DNA from: Mesorhizobium escarrei
Lineage (GTDB): Bacteria > Pseudomonadota > Alphaproteobacteria > Rhizobiales > Rhizobiaceae
Reading direction: 5' to 3'
NCBI RefSeq assembly: GCF_935825525.1
Contig: NZ_CAKXZT010000119.1
Span: forward strand, 153,120-217,119
Length of the DNA: 64,000 nt
Shown here: positions 17,668-26,913 of the stretch, in pieces
How the letters are laid out: the number at the start of each line of letters is the position of its first letter
Numbering within the stretch: position 1 is the first letter of the stretch
Made by a program: the position numbers and the translations under genes
Notes under the pieces: model-generated
Database searches by the model: none
The model's input: only the letters and a program-made list of their open reading frames with translations
What the model was told of the DNA's origin: nothing

Positions 17668-18735
17668 ATGGCGACCGTCGATCTAAAGGACGTGAAGAAG
17701 GTCTATCCCAGCGGCGTCGAAGCCGTGAAGGGGGTCTCCATCGCCATTCCCGACAAGGAGCTTTGCGTGCTGGTCGGCCCCTCCGGCTGCGGCAAGTCCA
17801 CCCTGCTGAGGATGATCGCCGGGTTGGAGACCATTTCTGCCGGCACGGTCGCCATCGACGGCAAGGTGGTCAACGCCATCGGCCCGACCGAGCGCGACAT
17901 CGCCATGGTGTTCCAGAACTATGCGCTCTACCCGCATATGAAAGTCTATGACAACATGGCCTATGGCCTGCGCAATCGCGGCACGCCGAAGGACGAGATC
18001 GACAGCAGGGTGCGTTCGACCGCCAAGGTGCTGGAGCTTTCGGCGCTGCTCGACCGGCGGCCGCGCGAGCTTTCCGGCGGCCAGCGCCAGCGGGTCGCAA
18101 TGGGCCGCGCCATCGTGCGCAACCCGAAAGTCTTCCTGTTCGACGAGCCGCTCAGCAATCTCGATGCCAAATTGCGCGGCCAGATGCGGGTCGAGATCAA
18201 GAATTTGCAGCGCACGCTTGGCGTCACCTCGGTCTATGTCACCCACGACCAGCTCGAGGCGATGACGCTGGCCGACATCCTTGTCGTCATGAACGCCGGA
18301 CTGGTCGAGCAAACGGGCGCGCCGCTCGACGTCTACGAAAAGCCGGCCTCGATCTTTGTCGCTTCCTTCATCGGCGCGCCGCCGATGAATCTTCTGGCGC
18401 TGACCGGAAGTTCCTCAGGCCCGATGCTGGCTGACGGCACCGCGATCGGCTTTGCGGCTCGCGAAACACCAGCCGTGACACTCGGTTTTCGCCCGGAAGA
18501 TGCCGACGTCACCTTCAATGCGGAGGCACTGCCCGGTGCGCTCGTCCTGCCGGCGACAGTCGAGGCGGTCGAGCCGGTCGGTGCCGAAAGCTTTCTTCAC
18601 TGTGTCGCAGCCGGCAGCCGTATCATCGTGCGCGTATCAGGGCGCGCCACCGCAAAGCCCGGCGACCAGTTGCGTGTCGTGGCCAAAGCCGAAAAGCTGC
18701 ACTGGTTCGATCAGGCCGGAAAACGGGTCGATTGA
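17668..18735 (+). CDS. ugpC: sn-Glycerol-3-phosphate ABC transporter ATP-binding protein UgpC
   Basis: A 355-residue MalK/UgpC-type ATPase. Walker [11 protein letters not shown]-loop [11 protein letters not shown], signature [14 protein letters not shown], Walker [13 protein letters not shown] and H-loop VTHDQ are all present. The C-terminal 120 residues form the TOBE/MalK-type regulatory domain ([10 protein letters not shown]). It ends the ugpBAEC operon, facing fbpC across a 48-nt gap. Confidence 0.94.
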   Translation: MATVDLKDVKKVYPSGVEAVKGVSIAIPDKELCVLVGPSGCGKSTLLRMIAGLETISAGTVAIDGKVVNAIGPTERDIAMVFQNYALYPHMKVYDNMAYGLRNRGTPKDEIDSRVRSTAKVLELSALLDRRPRELSGGQRQRVAMGRAIVRNPKVFLFDEPLSNLDAKLRGQMRVEIKNLQRTLGVTSVYVTHDQLEAMTLADILVVMNAGLVEQTGAPLDVYEKPASIFVASFIGAPPMNLLALTGSSSGPMLADGTAIGFAARETPAVTLGFRPEDADVTFNAEALPGALVLPATVEAVEPVGAESFLHCVAAGSRIIVRVSGRATAKPGDQLRVVAKAEKLHWFDQAGKRVD

Positions 18736-18783
18736 AGTCGCCCTGTCATCCTGACCAGCGAACCGCGAGAGGCGCAAGACCGT

Positions 18784-19866
18784 TCAGGCAAACACATGCG
18801 CCTTGCCCGACACCGTCAGCCGGACGATCTCGCCAACCATCGGTGTGTCCATGCCCGGCTTGCGCAGGATCAAAGGCGTGTTGCCGATCGCGGCTGCGTC
18901 CGGCGGATCGGGACTATTCAAGAGCCGCACCGCGATGGTGCACATCGAGCCGGCGAATTCGGACTCCGTCACTTCGCCGAACAGCATGTCCGGCGTGCCC
19001 GACATGCCCTCGCGCGATGTCCGTTTCAGCAGTACCTGTTCCGGCCGCAGCATGATGCGGGCGACATCGCGCCGTTCGGTGCTGTCGACGGCGATGCGGC
19101 CGAGCGGCGAGTTGGCGAAACCGTCCGCGATCTTGGCCGGCAGGATGATGGCGTCGCCGAGGAATTCGGCGACCATCCGGTCCTTCGGTTTGAGATAGAG
19201 CTCGCGCGGCGTGCCGACCTGCGAGAATTTGCCGTCGCGCATCACCGCGACCTTGCTGGCAAAGGACAGCGCCTCGGCCTGGTCGTGGGTGACCAGGATC
19301 GTGGTGATGCCGGCGGTCTCCAGAAGCTCGGCCACCGCCTTGCGCATCGAGGCGCGCAAACCGGTGTCGAGCGCCGAGAACGGCTCGTCGAGCAGCATCA
19401 GCCGCGGCTTCATGGCCATGGCGCGGGCCAGCGCCACACGCTGCTGCTGGCCGCCGGAGAGCTCGTGCGGCCGGCGTTTCAGGATCGCCTTGTCGAGCCC
19501 GACGATATAGGCGAGTTCGACGATGCGCTCGGTGCGCCTGTCCTCGTGATGCCGCATGCCGAAGCCGATATTGGCGGCGATGCTCAGATGCGGGAACAGG
19601 GCGCCGTCCTGCGCCACCACGCCAATGCCGCGCCGATATGCCGGCACGGCGGCGCCGCCATTGGCCAGCACCTCGCCGTCGAGCACGATGCGACCCTGGT
19701 CCGGCGCTTCGAAGCCGGCGATCAGCCGCAGCAAGGTCGTCTTGCCGCAGCCGGACGGTCCGACGATCGCCGTGCGGCTGCCGCTAGCCACGCTGAGGTC
19801 GACGCCGGCCAGTGCGGCCACCGGGCCGTAGTGCTTGTGCACATCGGTGAGTTCGAGGAAGCTCAT
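18784..19866 (-). CDS. fbpC: Fe3+-type ABC transporter ATP-binding protein
   Basis: 360 residues from the ATG at 19866. Walker [11 protein letters not shown]-loop [12 protein letters not shown], signature [14 protein letters not shown], Walker [13 protein letters not shown] and H-loop VTHDQ are present, with a C-terminal TOBE region (about residues 240-360). The start overlaps the permease stop (ATGA), so it is translationally coupled. The ferric-iron assignment comes from the operon partners (FbpA-like binding protein and fused double permease). Confidence 0.88.
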   Translation of the reverse strand: MSFLELTDVHKHYGPVAALAGVDLSVASGSRTAIVGPSGCGKTTLLRLIAGFEAPDQGRIVLDGEVLANGGAAVPAYRRGIGVVAQDGALFPHLSIAANIGFGMRHHEDRRTERIVELAYIVGLDKAILKRRPHELSGGQQQRVALARAMAMKPRLMLLDEPFSALDTGLRASMRKAVAELLETAGITTILVTHDQAEALSFASKVAVMRDGKFSQVGTPRELYLKPKDRMVAEFLGDAIILPAKIADGFANSPLGRIAVDSTERRDVARIMLRPEQVLLKRTSREGMSGTPDMLFGEVTESEFAGSMCTIAVRLLNSPDPPDAAAIGNTPLILRKPGMDTPMVGEIVRLTVSGKAHVFA

Positions 19867-21440
19867 CGTCCGGCCATCCGCTTCGACTGGACATAGAGCA
19901 GCCAGGTCAGGGGCAGCGACATCGCCACCATGATGAGCGCGTAGGGTGCGGCGGAGGCATAGTCGATCTCGCCGCTGTGGGCCCAGAACGCCATCGCCAG
20001 CGTGCGGGTGCCGTTGGGCGCCAGCATCTGCGTGGCGGTCAACTCGTTCATAATGCCGAGCGCCACCAGCGCCATGCCTGCCGCTGCACCCGGCGCCGAC
20101 AGGCGGATCGTCGTCGACCACAGCGCCTTGAGCGGCGACCGGCCGAGACTGGCGGCGGCGCGCTCGAGCTCGACCGGCGCCTGCGCGATCGACGCTCGCA
20201 GGCTGATCAGGGCGCGTGGCAGGAACATCAGCGCATAGGCAACGAGGATCGTGAACAGGGTCTGGTAGAGCGGCAGAGCGATGCGCACAGTGATGGTGAC
20301 CAGCGCCAGCGCCACGACGACGCCGGGCAGCGAGCCGACGATGTAGTTGCAGCCCTCCAGAAGCCGCTGCAGCGGCCCCGGCGCGCGGATCGAGATCCAG
20401 GCCATCGGCATGGCGGCGATGGTGGCGAGCAGGGCGCCGGCGAGCGCCAGGAACAGGGTCTGGCCGAGCGCCAGGCCGATCTCGTCGAGGCGCCAGACAT
20501 CGGCGCCGCCGGCTACAAGCCAGCGGCTGATGGTGACGAACGGCACGCCGAGCGCCAGCAGGGCGGTGACGACCGGCAGCAGCAGGCACGGGATGGTGGC
20601 GCGGCCGAGCCTTGTGCGTTGCTGCTGCCGCGCGGCGCCCGAGCCGACGCGGGCATAGCGCTCCTCGCCGCGCACCAGCACTTCGATCCCGAGCAGCACG
20701 AAACAGCATGTCACCAGCACCGCAGCCAGCATGTTGGCGGCAGGGCCGTTGAAGGTCGACTGGAACTGGTCGACGATCGCCGTGGTGAAGGTGTCGAAGC
20801 GGATGAACACGTAGAGGCCGTATTCCGCCAGGAGATGCAGGCCGACCAGCAGCGAGCCGCCGCAAATGGCGAGCCTGAGCTGCGGCAGCACCACCCGCCG
20901 GAACACGCGCCACGGCCCAAGGCCGACGGCTGCCGCGGCATCTTCGAGAGCGGGATCGAGCCGGCGCAAGGCTGCTGCCACCGGCAGATAGAGGAACGGG
21001 AAATAGGCGACGACGGAAACCAGAACGCCGGCCCACAGCCCATGCAGTCCCGGCACCAGAGTGATCCAGGCGTAGCTGTGGACGAAGGCGGGGATGGCCA
21101 GCGGCGCCACCGACAGCCAGGCCCACAGGCGGGCACCGGGAAGGCTGCTGCGTTCGGTCAGCCAGGCCAGCGCCACCGAGAGCACGATGCAGATCGGTAC
21201 CGCCAGCACCACCAAAAGCAGGGTGTTGGCCAGAAGTTCGCCGACGCGCGGCCGGAAGACCAGTGCCGATACGCTTTCCCAGCCGGTCTGCACGGCAATC
21301 CAGATGATGAAGGCGAGCGGCAGCAGCGAGAAAAGTGAGACCAGGATGGCGGCGAGCGAAATCCAGGATAGCCGCCGGCGCGTCCATAGCCCAGCCGCCA
21401 TGCCGGTCGGTGAACGTGCAAGTTCGGCCGCAGACTGCAT
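19863..21440 (-). CDS. fbpB: Fe3+-type ABC transporter permease (two fused permease domains)
   Basis: About 525 residues from the ATG at 21440; TTG 21506 would add 22 residues. Two permease halves with about twelve TMs in total: the first EAA-like loop is [20 protein letters not shown], the second [20 protein letters not shown]. This fusion is typical of FbpB/SfuB/AfuB ferric transporters. It lies downstream of fbpA, with a stem-loop in the 176-nt gap. Confidence 0.88.
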   Translation of the reverse strand: MQSAAELARSPTGMAAGLWTRRRLSWISLAAILVSLFSLLPLAFIIWIAVQTGWESVSALVFRPRVGELLANTLLLVVLAVPICIVLSVALAWLTERSSLPGARLWAWLSVAPLAIPAFVHSYAWITLVPGLHGLWAGVLVSVVAYFPFLYLPVAAALRRLDPALEDAAAAVGLGPWRVFRRVVLPQLRLAICGGSLLVGLHLLAEYGLYVFIRFDTFTTAIVDQFQSTFNGPAANMLAAVLVTCCFVLLGIEVLVRGEERYARVGSGAARQQQRTRLGRATIPCLLLPVVTALLALGVPFVTISRWLVAGGADVWRLDEIGLALGQTLFLALAGALLATIAAMPMAWISIRAPGPLQRLLEGCNYIVGSLPGVVVALALVTITVRIALPLYQTLFTILVAYALMFLPRALISLRASIAQAPVELERAAASLGRSPLKALWSTTIRLSAPGAAAGMALVALGIMNELTATQMLAPNGTRTLAMAFWAHSGEIDYASAAPYALIMVAMSLPLTWLLYVQSKRMAGR

Positions 21441-21551
21441 CAGCTCAGACGCCGAGCCGTTGCCGCCCGGTGGCGGTAACGATCGAAGGGCCGCAAACAC
21501 GGCCAAAAATGCAGCTTGTCGTCATCGACGAATGCCACCTCGAAAAACAGA

Positions 21552-21586
21552 GCGCTCCTGCGGAAAGCGAATTCCCGCAGAAGCGC
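21552..21586 (-). terminator. Stem-loop between fbpA and fbpB
   Basis: GCGCT (21552-21556) plus CTGCGG (21558-21563) pairs with CCGCAG (21575-21580) plus AGCGC (21582-21586). There is no T-run. It could reduce read-through into the permease gene or protect the fbpA mRNA end, parallel to the ugpB-ugpA hairpin. Confidence 0.5.
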
Positions 21587-21616
21587 AGTCGGTTGCCGTT
21601 TTAGGACGAACGCGAA

Positions 21617-22624
21617 CTAAAGCAAGCCGGCTGCCGTCATCAGGTCGGTCACCTTCTTGGAGTTCAGCGTCGTCGCGTCGACCTTCGGCGCCTGCAGATC
21701 GGCCAGCGGCACCAGCGCCGGATTGGAATCCGCGCCCTTGCCGACCGCGTATTCGAAGGAATTGCCGGTCTTCAGCACGTCCTGACCACCCTTGCCGGTC
21801 ACCCATTTCAGGAAGGCCCGGGCTTCCTTCTGGTGCTTGCTGGAGGCCAGCACGCCACCGCCGGAAACCGAGACGAACGCGCCCGGATCCTGGTTCTTGA
21901 AATAGTGGAGCCCGATGTTCTTGCTGTTCTCGCCGGTCTTGGCCTGGTCGCCGTAGTAGTAATAGTGATAGATCACGCCGCCTTCGATCTCGCCGGCATT
22001 GACCGCCTTCATCACCGTGCTGTTGCCTTTGTAGGCGGTGAAATTCTCCTTCATCGCCTTCAGCCAGTCGGCCGTTGAGGCCTCACCCTTGAGCTGCAAA
22101 AGCGCGCTGACGATCGCCTGGAAATCGGCGCCGGACGGCGAAGCGGCCCAGCGTCCCTTCCAGCTCGGATCGGCGAGTTCAAGCAGCGACTTGGGCAACT
22201 GCTCGGTGGTCAGCTTGGTCTTGTTGTAGGCAAAGACGGTGCTGCGCGCAGCGATGCCCACCCACTTGCCGCTGGCCGGCTGGTACTCCTTGGGAATCTG
22301 CGCCAGCGTGTCGGCGTCGACCGGCGCGAACAGGCCGGCGGATTCTACCAGCACCATGGCGGGAGAATTTTCCGTCAGGAACACATCGGCCGGCGAGGCG
22401 GCGCCTTCGGCGACGATCTGGTTGGAGAAATCGCTGTCACCGCCGTGACGAACGGTCACGTTGATGCCGGTTTCCTTGGTGAAACCTTCCACCCAGGCAT
22501 TGGTCAGGCTCTCATGCTGGGCATTGTAAACGACGATGCCGCCGTCCTGGGCCATCGCCGGGCCGGCGACCAGGCTGATTGCAAGTGCCGTGGCACCGGC
22601 AAGGGCCGAAAGAGCAATTTTCAT
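21617..22624 (-). CDS. fbpA: Fe3+ ABC transporter substrate-binding protein
   Basis: 335 residues from the ATG at 22624, which has AGAGGG 9 nt upstream; an ATG at 22633 is too close to that site. The signal peptide ends GPAMA-QDG. GGIVVYNAQHESLTNAWV is the typical start of ferric-binding proteins. The tyrosine run in IYHYYYYGDQAKTG (about residues 205-218) contains the Tyr-Tyr iron ligands of the FbpA class. A TGA-N9-TCA box lies 61 nt upstream. Confidence 0.93.
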   Translation of the reverse strand: MKIALSALAGATALAISLVAGPAMAQDGGIVVYNAQHESLTNAWVEGFTKETGINVTVRHGGDSDFSNQIVAEGAASPADVFLTENSPAMVLVESAGLFAPVDADTLAQIPKEYQPASGKWVGIAARSTVFAYNKTKLTTEQLPKSLLELADPSWKGRWAASPSGADFQAIVSALLQLKGEASTADWLKAMKENFTAYKGNSTVMKAVNAGEIEGGVIYHYYYYGDQAKTGENSKNIGLHYFKNQDPGAFVSVSGGGVLASSKHQKEARAFLKWVTGKGGQDVLKTGNSFEYAVGKGADSNPALVPLADLQAPKVDATTLNSKKVTDLMTAAGLL

Positions 22625-22684
22625 GGACGTCATCCCTCTCGATCTCGATGGTCTTGATTTAACAAGGCTGCACCTATCAATTCA

Positions 22685-22699
22685 TGACCGGTGTAGTCA
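22685..22699 (-). promoter_or_regulatory. TGA-N9-TCA iron-responsive box upstream of fbpA
   Basis: TGACCGGTGTAGTCA fits the rhizobial IRO box (TGA-N9-TCA), the recognition sequence linked to RirA, the Rrf2-type iron regulator. It is the only such match I noticed in this gap and lies in the promoter zone of an iron-import operon. RirA itself is not in the window. Confidence 0.5.
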
Positions 22700-22785
22700 A
22701 CATTGATGAGCTGCGCAATTGGGCGCCGGAGGTGAAACCTTCGTGATGTTCCCATATTTTGGCTTGGACATTATTTCTCCGGCAC

Positions 22786-22811
22786 GTAACAAATCAGCGC
22801 CGTGGCGCGAA
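22786..22811 (+). promoter_or_regulatory. SigF-type ECF promoter (GTAAC-N16/17-CGAA)
   Basis: GTAACA (22786-22791), 16 nt, then CGAA (22808-22811), 20 nt before the GTG start of the ECF sigma gene. This matches the GTAACC-N16-CGAA motif described for Caulobacter SigF in five of six -35 positions, exact spacing and exact -10. It suggests autoregulation of this sigma/NrsF pair. Confidence 0.6.
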
Positions 22812-22830
22812 TATCGGGGAGTGAACTCTT

Positions 22831-23382
22831 GTGACCGGCAAGGACGAGGCCGAGCTTTCCCGGCTGATGCAGGCCGCGATCGCGGGAGATGAAAAAGCTT
22901 ACGCCGACTTTCTGCGCCGGACGGCTGCTCTCGTTCGCGGCTTTATCAGGCGCAAGATCGTGCAGGGCGGGGTCGATCCCGAGGATGTCGTGCAGGAAAC
23001 CTTGCTGGCCATTCATGTGAAACGGCATACCTGGCGGCAGGATTTACCTGTGCTGCCCTGGGTCTACGCCATAGCGCGTTTCAAGCTGATCGACGCCTTT
23101 CGACGGCGCGGGCGGCGCGTCGAGATCGAGATCGACGAGATCGCCGAGACCTTTGCCGAGCCGGAGGCCGAGACAGTCAGCGGGCGCGACATCAACCGGG
23201 CCCTGGACGGGCTGCCGCCGGCGCAGCGTTCGGTGGTTTCGTCGGTGTCGGTCGAAGGCCGTTCCATTGGTGAAACGGCAGCGAAGTTCGGCATCAGCGA
23301 GACGGCGGTGCGCGTGTCGCTGCATCGTGGTCTCGCAGCCATTGCCAAACGGTTCGCGGCAAAGCAGTTCGGGCGAGAATGA
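22831..23382 (+). CDS. ECF sigma factor (SigF-like)
   Basis: A 183-residue sigma-70-family ECF factor with GTG start. Region 2 contains VDPEDVVQETLLAIHVKRHTW (in parts: VDPEDVVQETLLAIH) and region 4 contains LPPAQRSVVSSVSVEGRSI and the helix-turn-helix GETAAKFGISETAVRVSLHR. The next gene, 1 nt later, encodes an NrsF-type protein, the pairing known for SigF in Caulobacter and EcfF in Bradyrhizobium, which respond to metals or oxidants. Confidence 0.92.
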   Translation: MTGKDEAELSRLMQAAIAGDEKAYADFLRRTAALVRGFIRRKIVQGGVDPEDVVQETLLAIHVKRHTWRQDLPVLPWVYAIARFKLIDAFRRRGRRVEIEIDEIAETFAEPEAETVSGRDINRALDGLPPAQRSVVSSVSVEGRSIGETAAKFGISETAVRVSLHRGLAAIAKRFAAKQFGRE

Positions 23383-23383
23383 C

Positions 23384-24022
23384 ATGAGGACAGACGATCT
23401 CATCAAGGCGCTCGACGCCGATGCCCGCAGCACGGCGATGCCGCTTGGCTCGGCCTGGTGGATAGGCGCAGGTGCGGCTACGCTGATCGCGGCGGTCGTG
23501 TTCTGGCTGGCGATCGGCCCACGCACTGACATCGCCACCGCCATCCATACGATGCGCTTCCTTGCCAAGTTCGTCTTCACGATGGCGCTGGCGGTCAGCG
23601 CCTTCGCCTTGAGCCGCGCCCTGTCGACACCCGGTGCATCGACGAGCAGGAGGGCGGCCTGGATGATTGCCGCACCGCTGCTGGTGGCCGTGGCGGTGGT
23701 TCTGGAGCTCTTTTCCGTGCCTGCGGCCGACTGGGGCAGGCGGCTGGTCGGCAGCAACATGCTTATCTGCCTAACCTTCATTCCGCTGATCGGCATCGGT
23801 CCGCTTGCCATCTTCCTGGCGGTGCTGCGCTATGGCGCGCCGACGCGGCCGGTGCTTGCCGGAGCCGTGGCGGGCCTGCTCGCCGGCGGGCTGGCGGCAA
23901 CTTTCTATGCCGCGCACTGCTTTGACGACTCGCCGCTTTTCGTCGCTACCTGGTACACGATCGCGATTGCCATCCTCGGCGCGCTCGGCGCGCTCGGCGG
24001 GCGGCTTTTCGTGCGCTGGTAG
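23384..24022 (+). CDS. nrsF: NrsF-family (DUF1109) anti-sigma factor
   Basis: A 212-residue integral membrane protein with six predicted TMs (first at about residues 24-42). The family mark HCFDDSPLFVATWY is near residue 185, and two cysteines sit in the places conserved in NrsF (one in LICLTFIPL, one in HCFDDSP), thought to sense stress. It would hold the sigma factor at the membrane until stress releases it. The ATG lies 1 nt after the sigma stop, so the two are co-translated. Confidence 0.88.
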   Translation: MRTDDLIKALDADARSTAMPLGSAWWIGAGAATLIAAVVFWLAIGPRTDIATAIHTMRFLAKFVFTMALAVSAFALSRALSTPGASTSRRAAWMIAAPLLVAVAVVLELFSVPAADWGRRLVGSNMLICLTFIPLIGIGPLAIFLAVLRYGAPTRPVLAGAVAGLLAGGLAATFYAAHCFDDSPLFVATWYTIAIAILGALGALGGRLFVRW

Positions 24023-24505
24023 CGGCCGGCCGCTACCGGAGACCGTATGCTCTAACGTCAAAACGCATTCATTTCTGAACGACCTGGTTCGACCCTTCTC
24101 GGCCTTTCGTTCGGAGAACTTCTACAGCAAGCCCTGACCCAACGGTGACATTCATTGTCCGCGTTGCGAATGGCAGCAATGCGCCAAAAACCGGTCGCTC
24201 AGCAGAGGTACGATCGCCGTCCGCTTCTGGCGCGACCTGCTCGTTCTGGCAGATGAGCCGAACGGCAGCGTCGCCGTGTGACGTTCGCGACATTCGCATC
24301 GCGGCCGCTTCAAACGGCTTGTTGTCGTCTTATTTGGTGTTGGAGCAAGCTATCGTGTTAAGATCGCTGGTCGGCACCGTGCTACCTTTAGGGCAACGCG
24401 GCTGCAAGTGCCGGTTCGTACGCATGAGTATACTGCCAAGCTGACCGCAGAAGACAATGCAAAGATTTTCTTGCCGCAGATTTTCGCAAAAGCAAGGAGA
24501 CGTTC
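24023..24505. other. Gene-poor region before the FecR/cyclase pair
   Basis: 483 bp with no convincing gene. Open frames of 76-99 codons on both strands (24069-24299, 24145-24444) have no domain or ribosome binding site. Composition is less GC-rich than the flanking operons. It must contain the promoter of the FecR/cyclase pair; none can be assigned. Confidence 0.6.
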
Positions 24506-25042
24506 ATGAGCGCAAGTGGCCGATATCTCCGGAGCCTGGTGGCATGCATGCTTGCCTGTGTCTTCTGGGTGGATACCGCTTCAGCGCAGTCGAGTAACGC
24601 CGGCTGTACGTTCGAACTGGTAGCAGGTACGTCCCGACAAATTCTGAGATGCCGGGAAGGCCTTATTATCATTGCGGAAGATGGCGCTCGTTTTGCACTG
24701 GTGGACCGTGATCGAAATGGTAGTGCCGATGCGGTCAGATTACGGCGCAAGGCGCTGTTGCTCGATGCTCCAGCCGGCAGGGTCAGGGGTGGCTTCGCTG
24801 TCGTCACCCCGCAGGCGATCGCCGCGGTGCGAGGTACAAAATGGGCAGTCGACGTTGCCCGAGGTAAGACGTCTGTTTTCGTCGTCAAAGGTCGCGTCGC
24901 CGTGCAAAGGCCGGCGTCCAATGCTGGCGTAGTCCTCGGTCCGGGCGAAGGCGTCGATGTGGAAGCCGGAACAGGCACACTGACGGTCAAGCGCTGGCCC
25001 GCCGCACGTGTTTCGGCTTTGATGGCCCGTTTCGGTCAGTAA
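24506..25042 (+). CDS. Secreted FecR-domain protein
   Basis: A 178-residue protein with a signal peptide (about residues 1-28, ending TASAQ). The FecR-type domain (about 90-160) is marked by VVTPQAIAAVRGTKWAVDV and VFVVKGRVAVQ. Two cysteines in the mature part (about C34 and C49) could form a disulfide. There is no TM after the signal, unlike true FecR anti-sigma factors, so it should be periplasmic. GGAGACGTTC precedes the ATG. The cyclase gene starts 5 nt after its stop, so the two products probably act together. Confidence 0.87.
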   Translation: MSASGRYLRSLVACMLACVFWVDTASAQSSNAGCTFELVAGTSRQILRCREGLIIIAEDGARFALVDRDRNGSADAVRLRRKALLLDAPAGRVRGGFAVVTPQAIAAVRGTKWAVDVARGKTSVFVVKGRVAVQRPASNAGVVLGPGEGVDVEAGTGTLTVKRWPAARVSALMARFGQ

Positions 25043-25047
25043 GCTAA

Positions 25048-26913
25048 ATGAGCGAGCGAGCGCTTCAGACGCTGATCGCGCTCGTTCTGGCGGGTCTTTG
25101 GGGAGCCGGCCTTGGCTTTGCGCACTGGCGCGGCAACACGTGGTCCCTCGATCGCGTCGAAGCAACGATGACGGATCTTCGAACGCTTGTTCGGGGAACG
25201 GCAAAGCCGCCGGACCTGATTACCATTGTCGCAATAGACGACGAAGCGGTCCGAAACGAGGGCCGCTATCCCCTCAGCCGCGCCACGCTTGCCCGGATTG
25301 TCGATACGATAGCTCGCTTTGGACCGAAAGCCATTGCGGTCGACGTGCTGCTGGTCGATCCCGGGAAAAAAGGTGATGATGAGGCGCTCGCGCGTTCGCT
25401 GCGTGGGACTTCAAGCGTAATCGCTGCTGCAGCGGTCTACTCGGGAGGCAAACAATCGATTGCAGCCGAGGGCGATGGCCCTCTCGCCCGAGTGCCGAAT
25501 GCCCAGCGGTTTCTGTGGCCCCTGAAAGCGTTCTCGGATATCGCCGCTGTCGGCGTCGTGAACGTGGTTACCGACTGGACGGGAACGCCTCGGTTCGTCC
25601 CGTTGCTGTTTCGGGCCGGAGATCGGACGGAAGCGTCTTTCTCCCTGCGCGTTGCCGCCATGGCGGTGGGAGAGGATCCGGGAATTGCGCCCGACTATCT
25701 ATCTCTGGGCGGACGGCGGATTCGGACGGACATTGGTCACATACTCCCTCTGACATTCTATGGCCCCCGCGGCACGATCCGCACGATCAGCGCCACGACG
25801 GTGCTGGGGGGCCAAGTCGATGGCGGCATTATTCGGGATCGAATTGTTGTGATCGGAGCAACTGCAACCGGCGCCGGCGATGTTTTCCCGACACCGTTTG
25901 ATCCCGTGCTCCCAGGCGTCGAGGTCATGTCGACGGCCATTGCCCATCTGATGACCGGCGACGGCTTAGTGCGAGATCAGTACGTTCGCCTTGCAGATGC
26001 CGGCTTTGCAGTGGTGCTGCCAGTGGTTCTTGTGGGGCTGTTGGCATGGCGTCGCAACGCCATCGGCCTTGCAGCGATCGTCGGCGTGGTTGTGATCTGG
26101 TTCGTGGTCAATATGACCGCATTCTCACAGCATATCTGGCTGAGCGCGGCGTTGCCGATGGCCGCCGCCGTTCCGCCAGCTATTTTGTTCGGGGCCGCGC
26201 AGCTTTGGTTGGGCAGGAACCAGGCCCAGTATTTCGCCACGCAGAGCGAATTGCTTCAACGAGTTCAGGCCCCGGGCTTTGCGGGGTGGCTTGCGAAGCA
26301 TGGCGACTTTCTCCTGGAACCTGTCCGGAGGGACGCCGCCATCATATTCATTGACCTGTCCGGTTTCACCGGACTGAGCGAAACATTGGGGCCGAACGCC
26401 ACACGCGAACTTTTGAACACGTTCCATGCGTTGGTGGACGAAGAGGTGACAAGCTGCGGTGGCGTTGTCACGAATTTCATGGGCGACGGAGCCATGATCC
26501 TGTTCGGTCTACCGGAAGCAGCGACAGATGATGCCTTCAATGCTGCCCGCTGCTGCGCAGCGCTCTCCAGCCGTACCAACAACTGGCGCGTCTCGTTGCC
26601 CGCATCAACTGCATCTAGGCTCGGCTTCAAGATCGGAGCGCATTACGGAACAATCGTTGCGTCGAGACTCGGTGGCAAACGCCGTCAGCACATCGCGACT
26701 ACGGGTGATACGGTTAACGTCGCCAGTCGCTTGATGGAGATCGCGGCCGACCAAAATGCCGAAGTCGCGGTGAGCGACAAAATGCTGCAAGTCGCCGGCC
26801 GCGACTGCGAGTTGTTCAAATCTGGTGCTCTAAGAGGACCTGTGGAAGCACAGGTCCGCGGGCGTTCAGGCTCGCTCGCAATCTGGCTGTGGCAGAGTTC
26901 GCAGACGCTGTAG
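25048..26913 (+). CDS. CHASE2-domain class III adenylate/guanylate cyclase
   Basis: A 621-residue membrane sensor-cyclase. One TM (about residues 7-26), a periplasmic CHASE2 domain (about 30-300), three TMs (about 308-395), then a class III cyclase domain (about 425-600). Metal ligands D436 (FIDLSGFT) and D480 (FMGDGAM) and the transition-state pair N557/R561 (VNVASR) are present, so catalysis is likely. The residues that normally choose the purine are unusual: N476 where adenylate cyclases have Lys, and A550 where Asp or Thr is usual. The product nucleotide is therefore uncertain. Confidence 0.92.
   Translation: MSERALQTLIALVLAGLWGAGLGFAHWRGNTWSLDRVEATMTDLRTLVRGTAKPPDLITIVAIDDEAVRNEGRYPLSRATLARIVDTIARFGPKAIAVDVLLVDPGKKGDDEALARSLRGTSSVIAAAAVYSGGKQSIAAEGDGPLARVPNAQRFLWPLKAFSDIAAVGVVNVVTDWTGTPRFVPLLFRAGDRTEASFSLRVAAMAVGEDPGIAPDYLSLGGRRIRTDIGHILPLTFYGPRGTIRTISATTVLGGQVDGGIIRDRIVVIGATATGAGDVFPTPFDPVLPGVEVMSTAIAHLMTGDGLVRDQYVRLADAGFAVVLPVVLVGLLAWRRNAIGLAAIVGVVVIWFVVNMTAFSQHIWLSAALPMAAAVPPAILFGAAQLWLGRNQAQYFATQSELLQRVQAPGFAGWLAKHGDFLLEPVRRDAAIIFIDLSGFTGLSETLGPNATRELLNTFHALVDEEVTSCGGVVTNFMGDGAMILFGLPEAATDDAFNAARCCAALSSRTNNWRVSLPASTASRLGFKIGAHYGTIVASRLGGKRRQHIATTGDTVNVASRLMEIAADQNAEVAVSDKMLQVAGRDCELFKSGALRGPVEAQVRGRSGSLAIWLWQSSQTL

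Noticed and set aside
18784..21387. 867-codon frame on minus strand that covers both permease and ATPase regions
   Set aside because: Only its C-terminal 360 residues are a real ATPase; the rest is a wrong-frame reading of the permease gene at 19863-21440.
24145..24444. 99-codon + strand frame before the FecR gene
   Set aside because: No conserved feature, no ribosome binding site; ends before the FecR leader.
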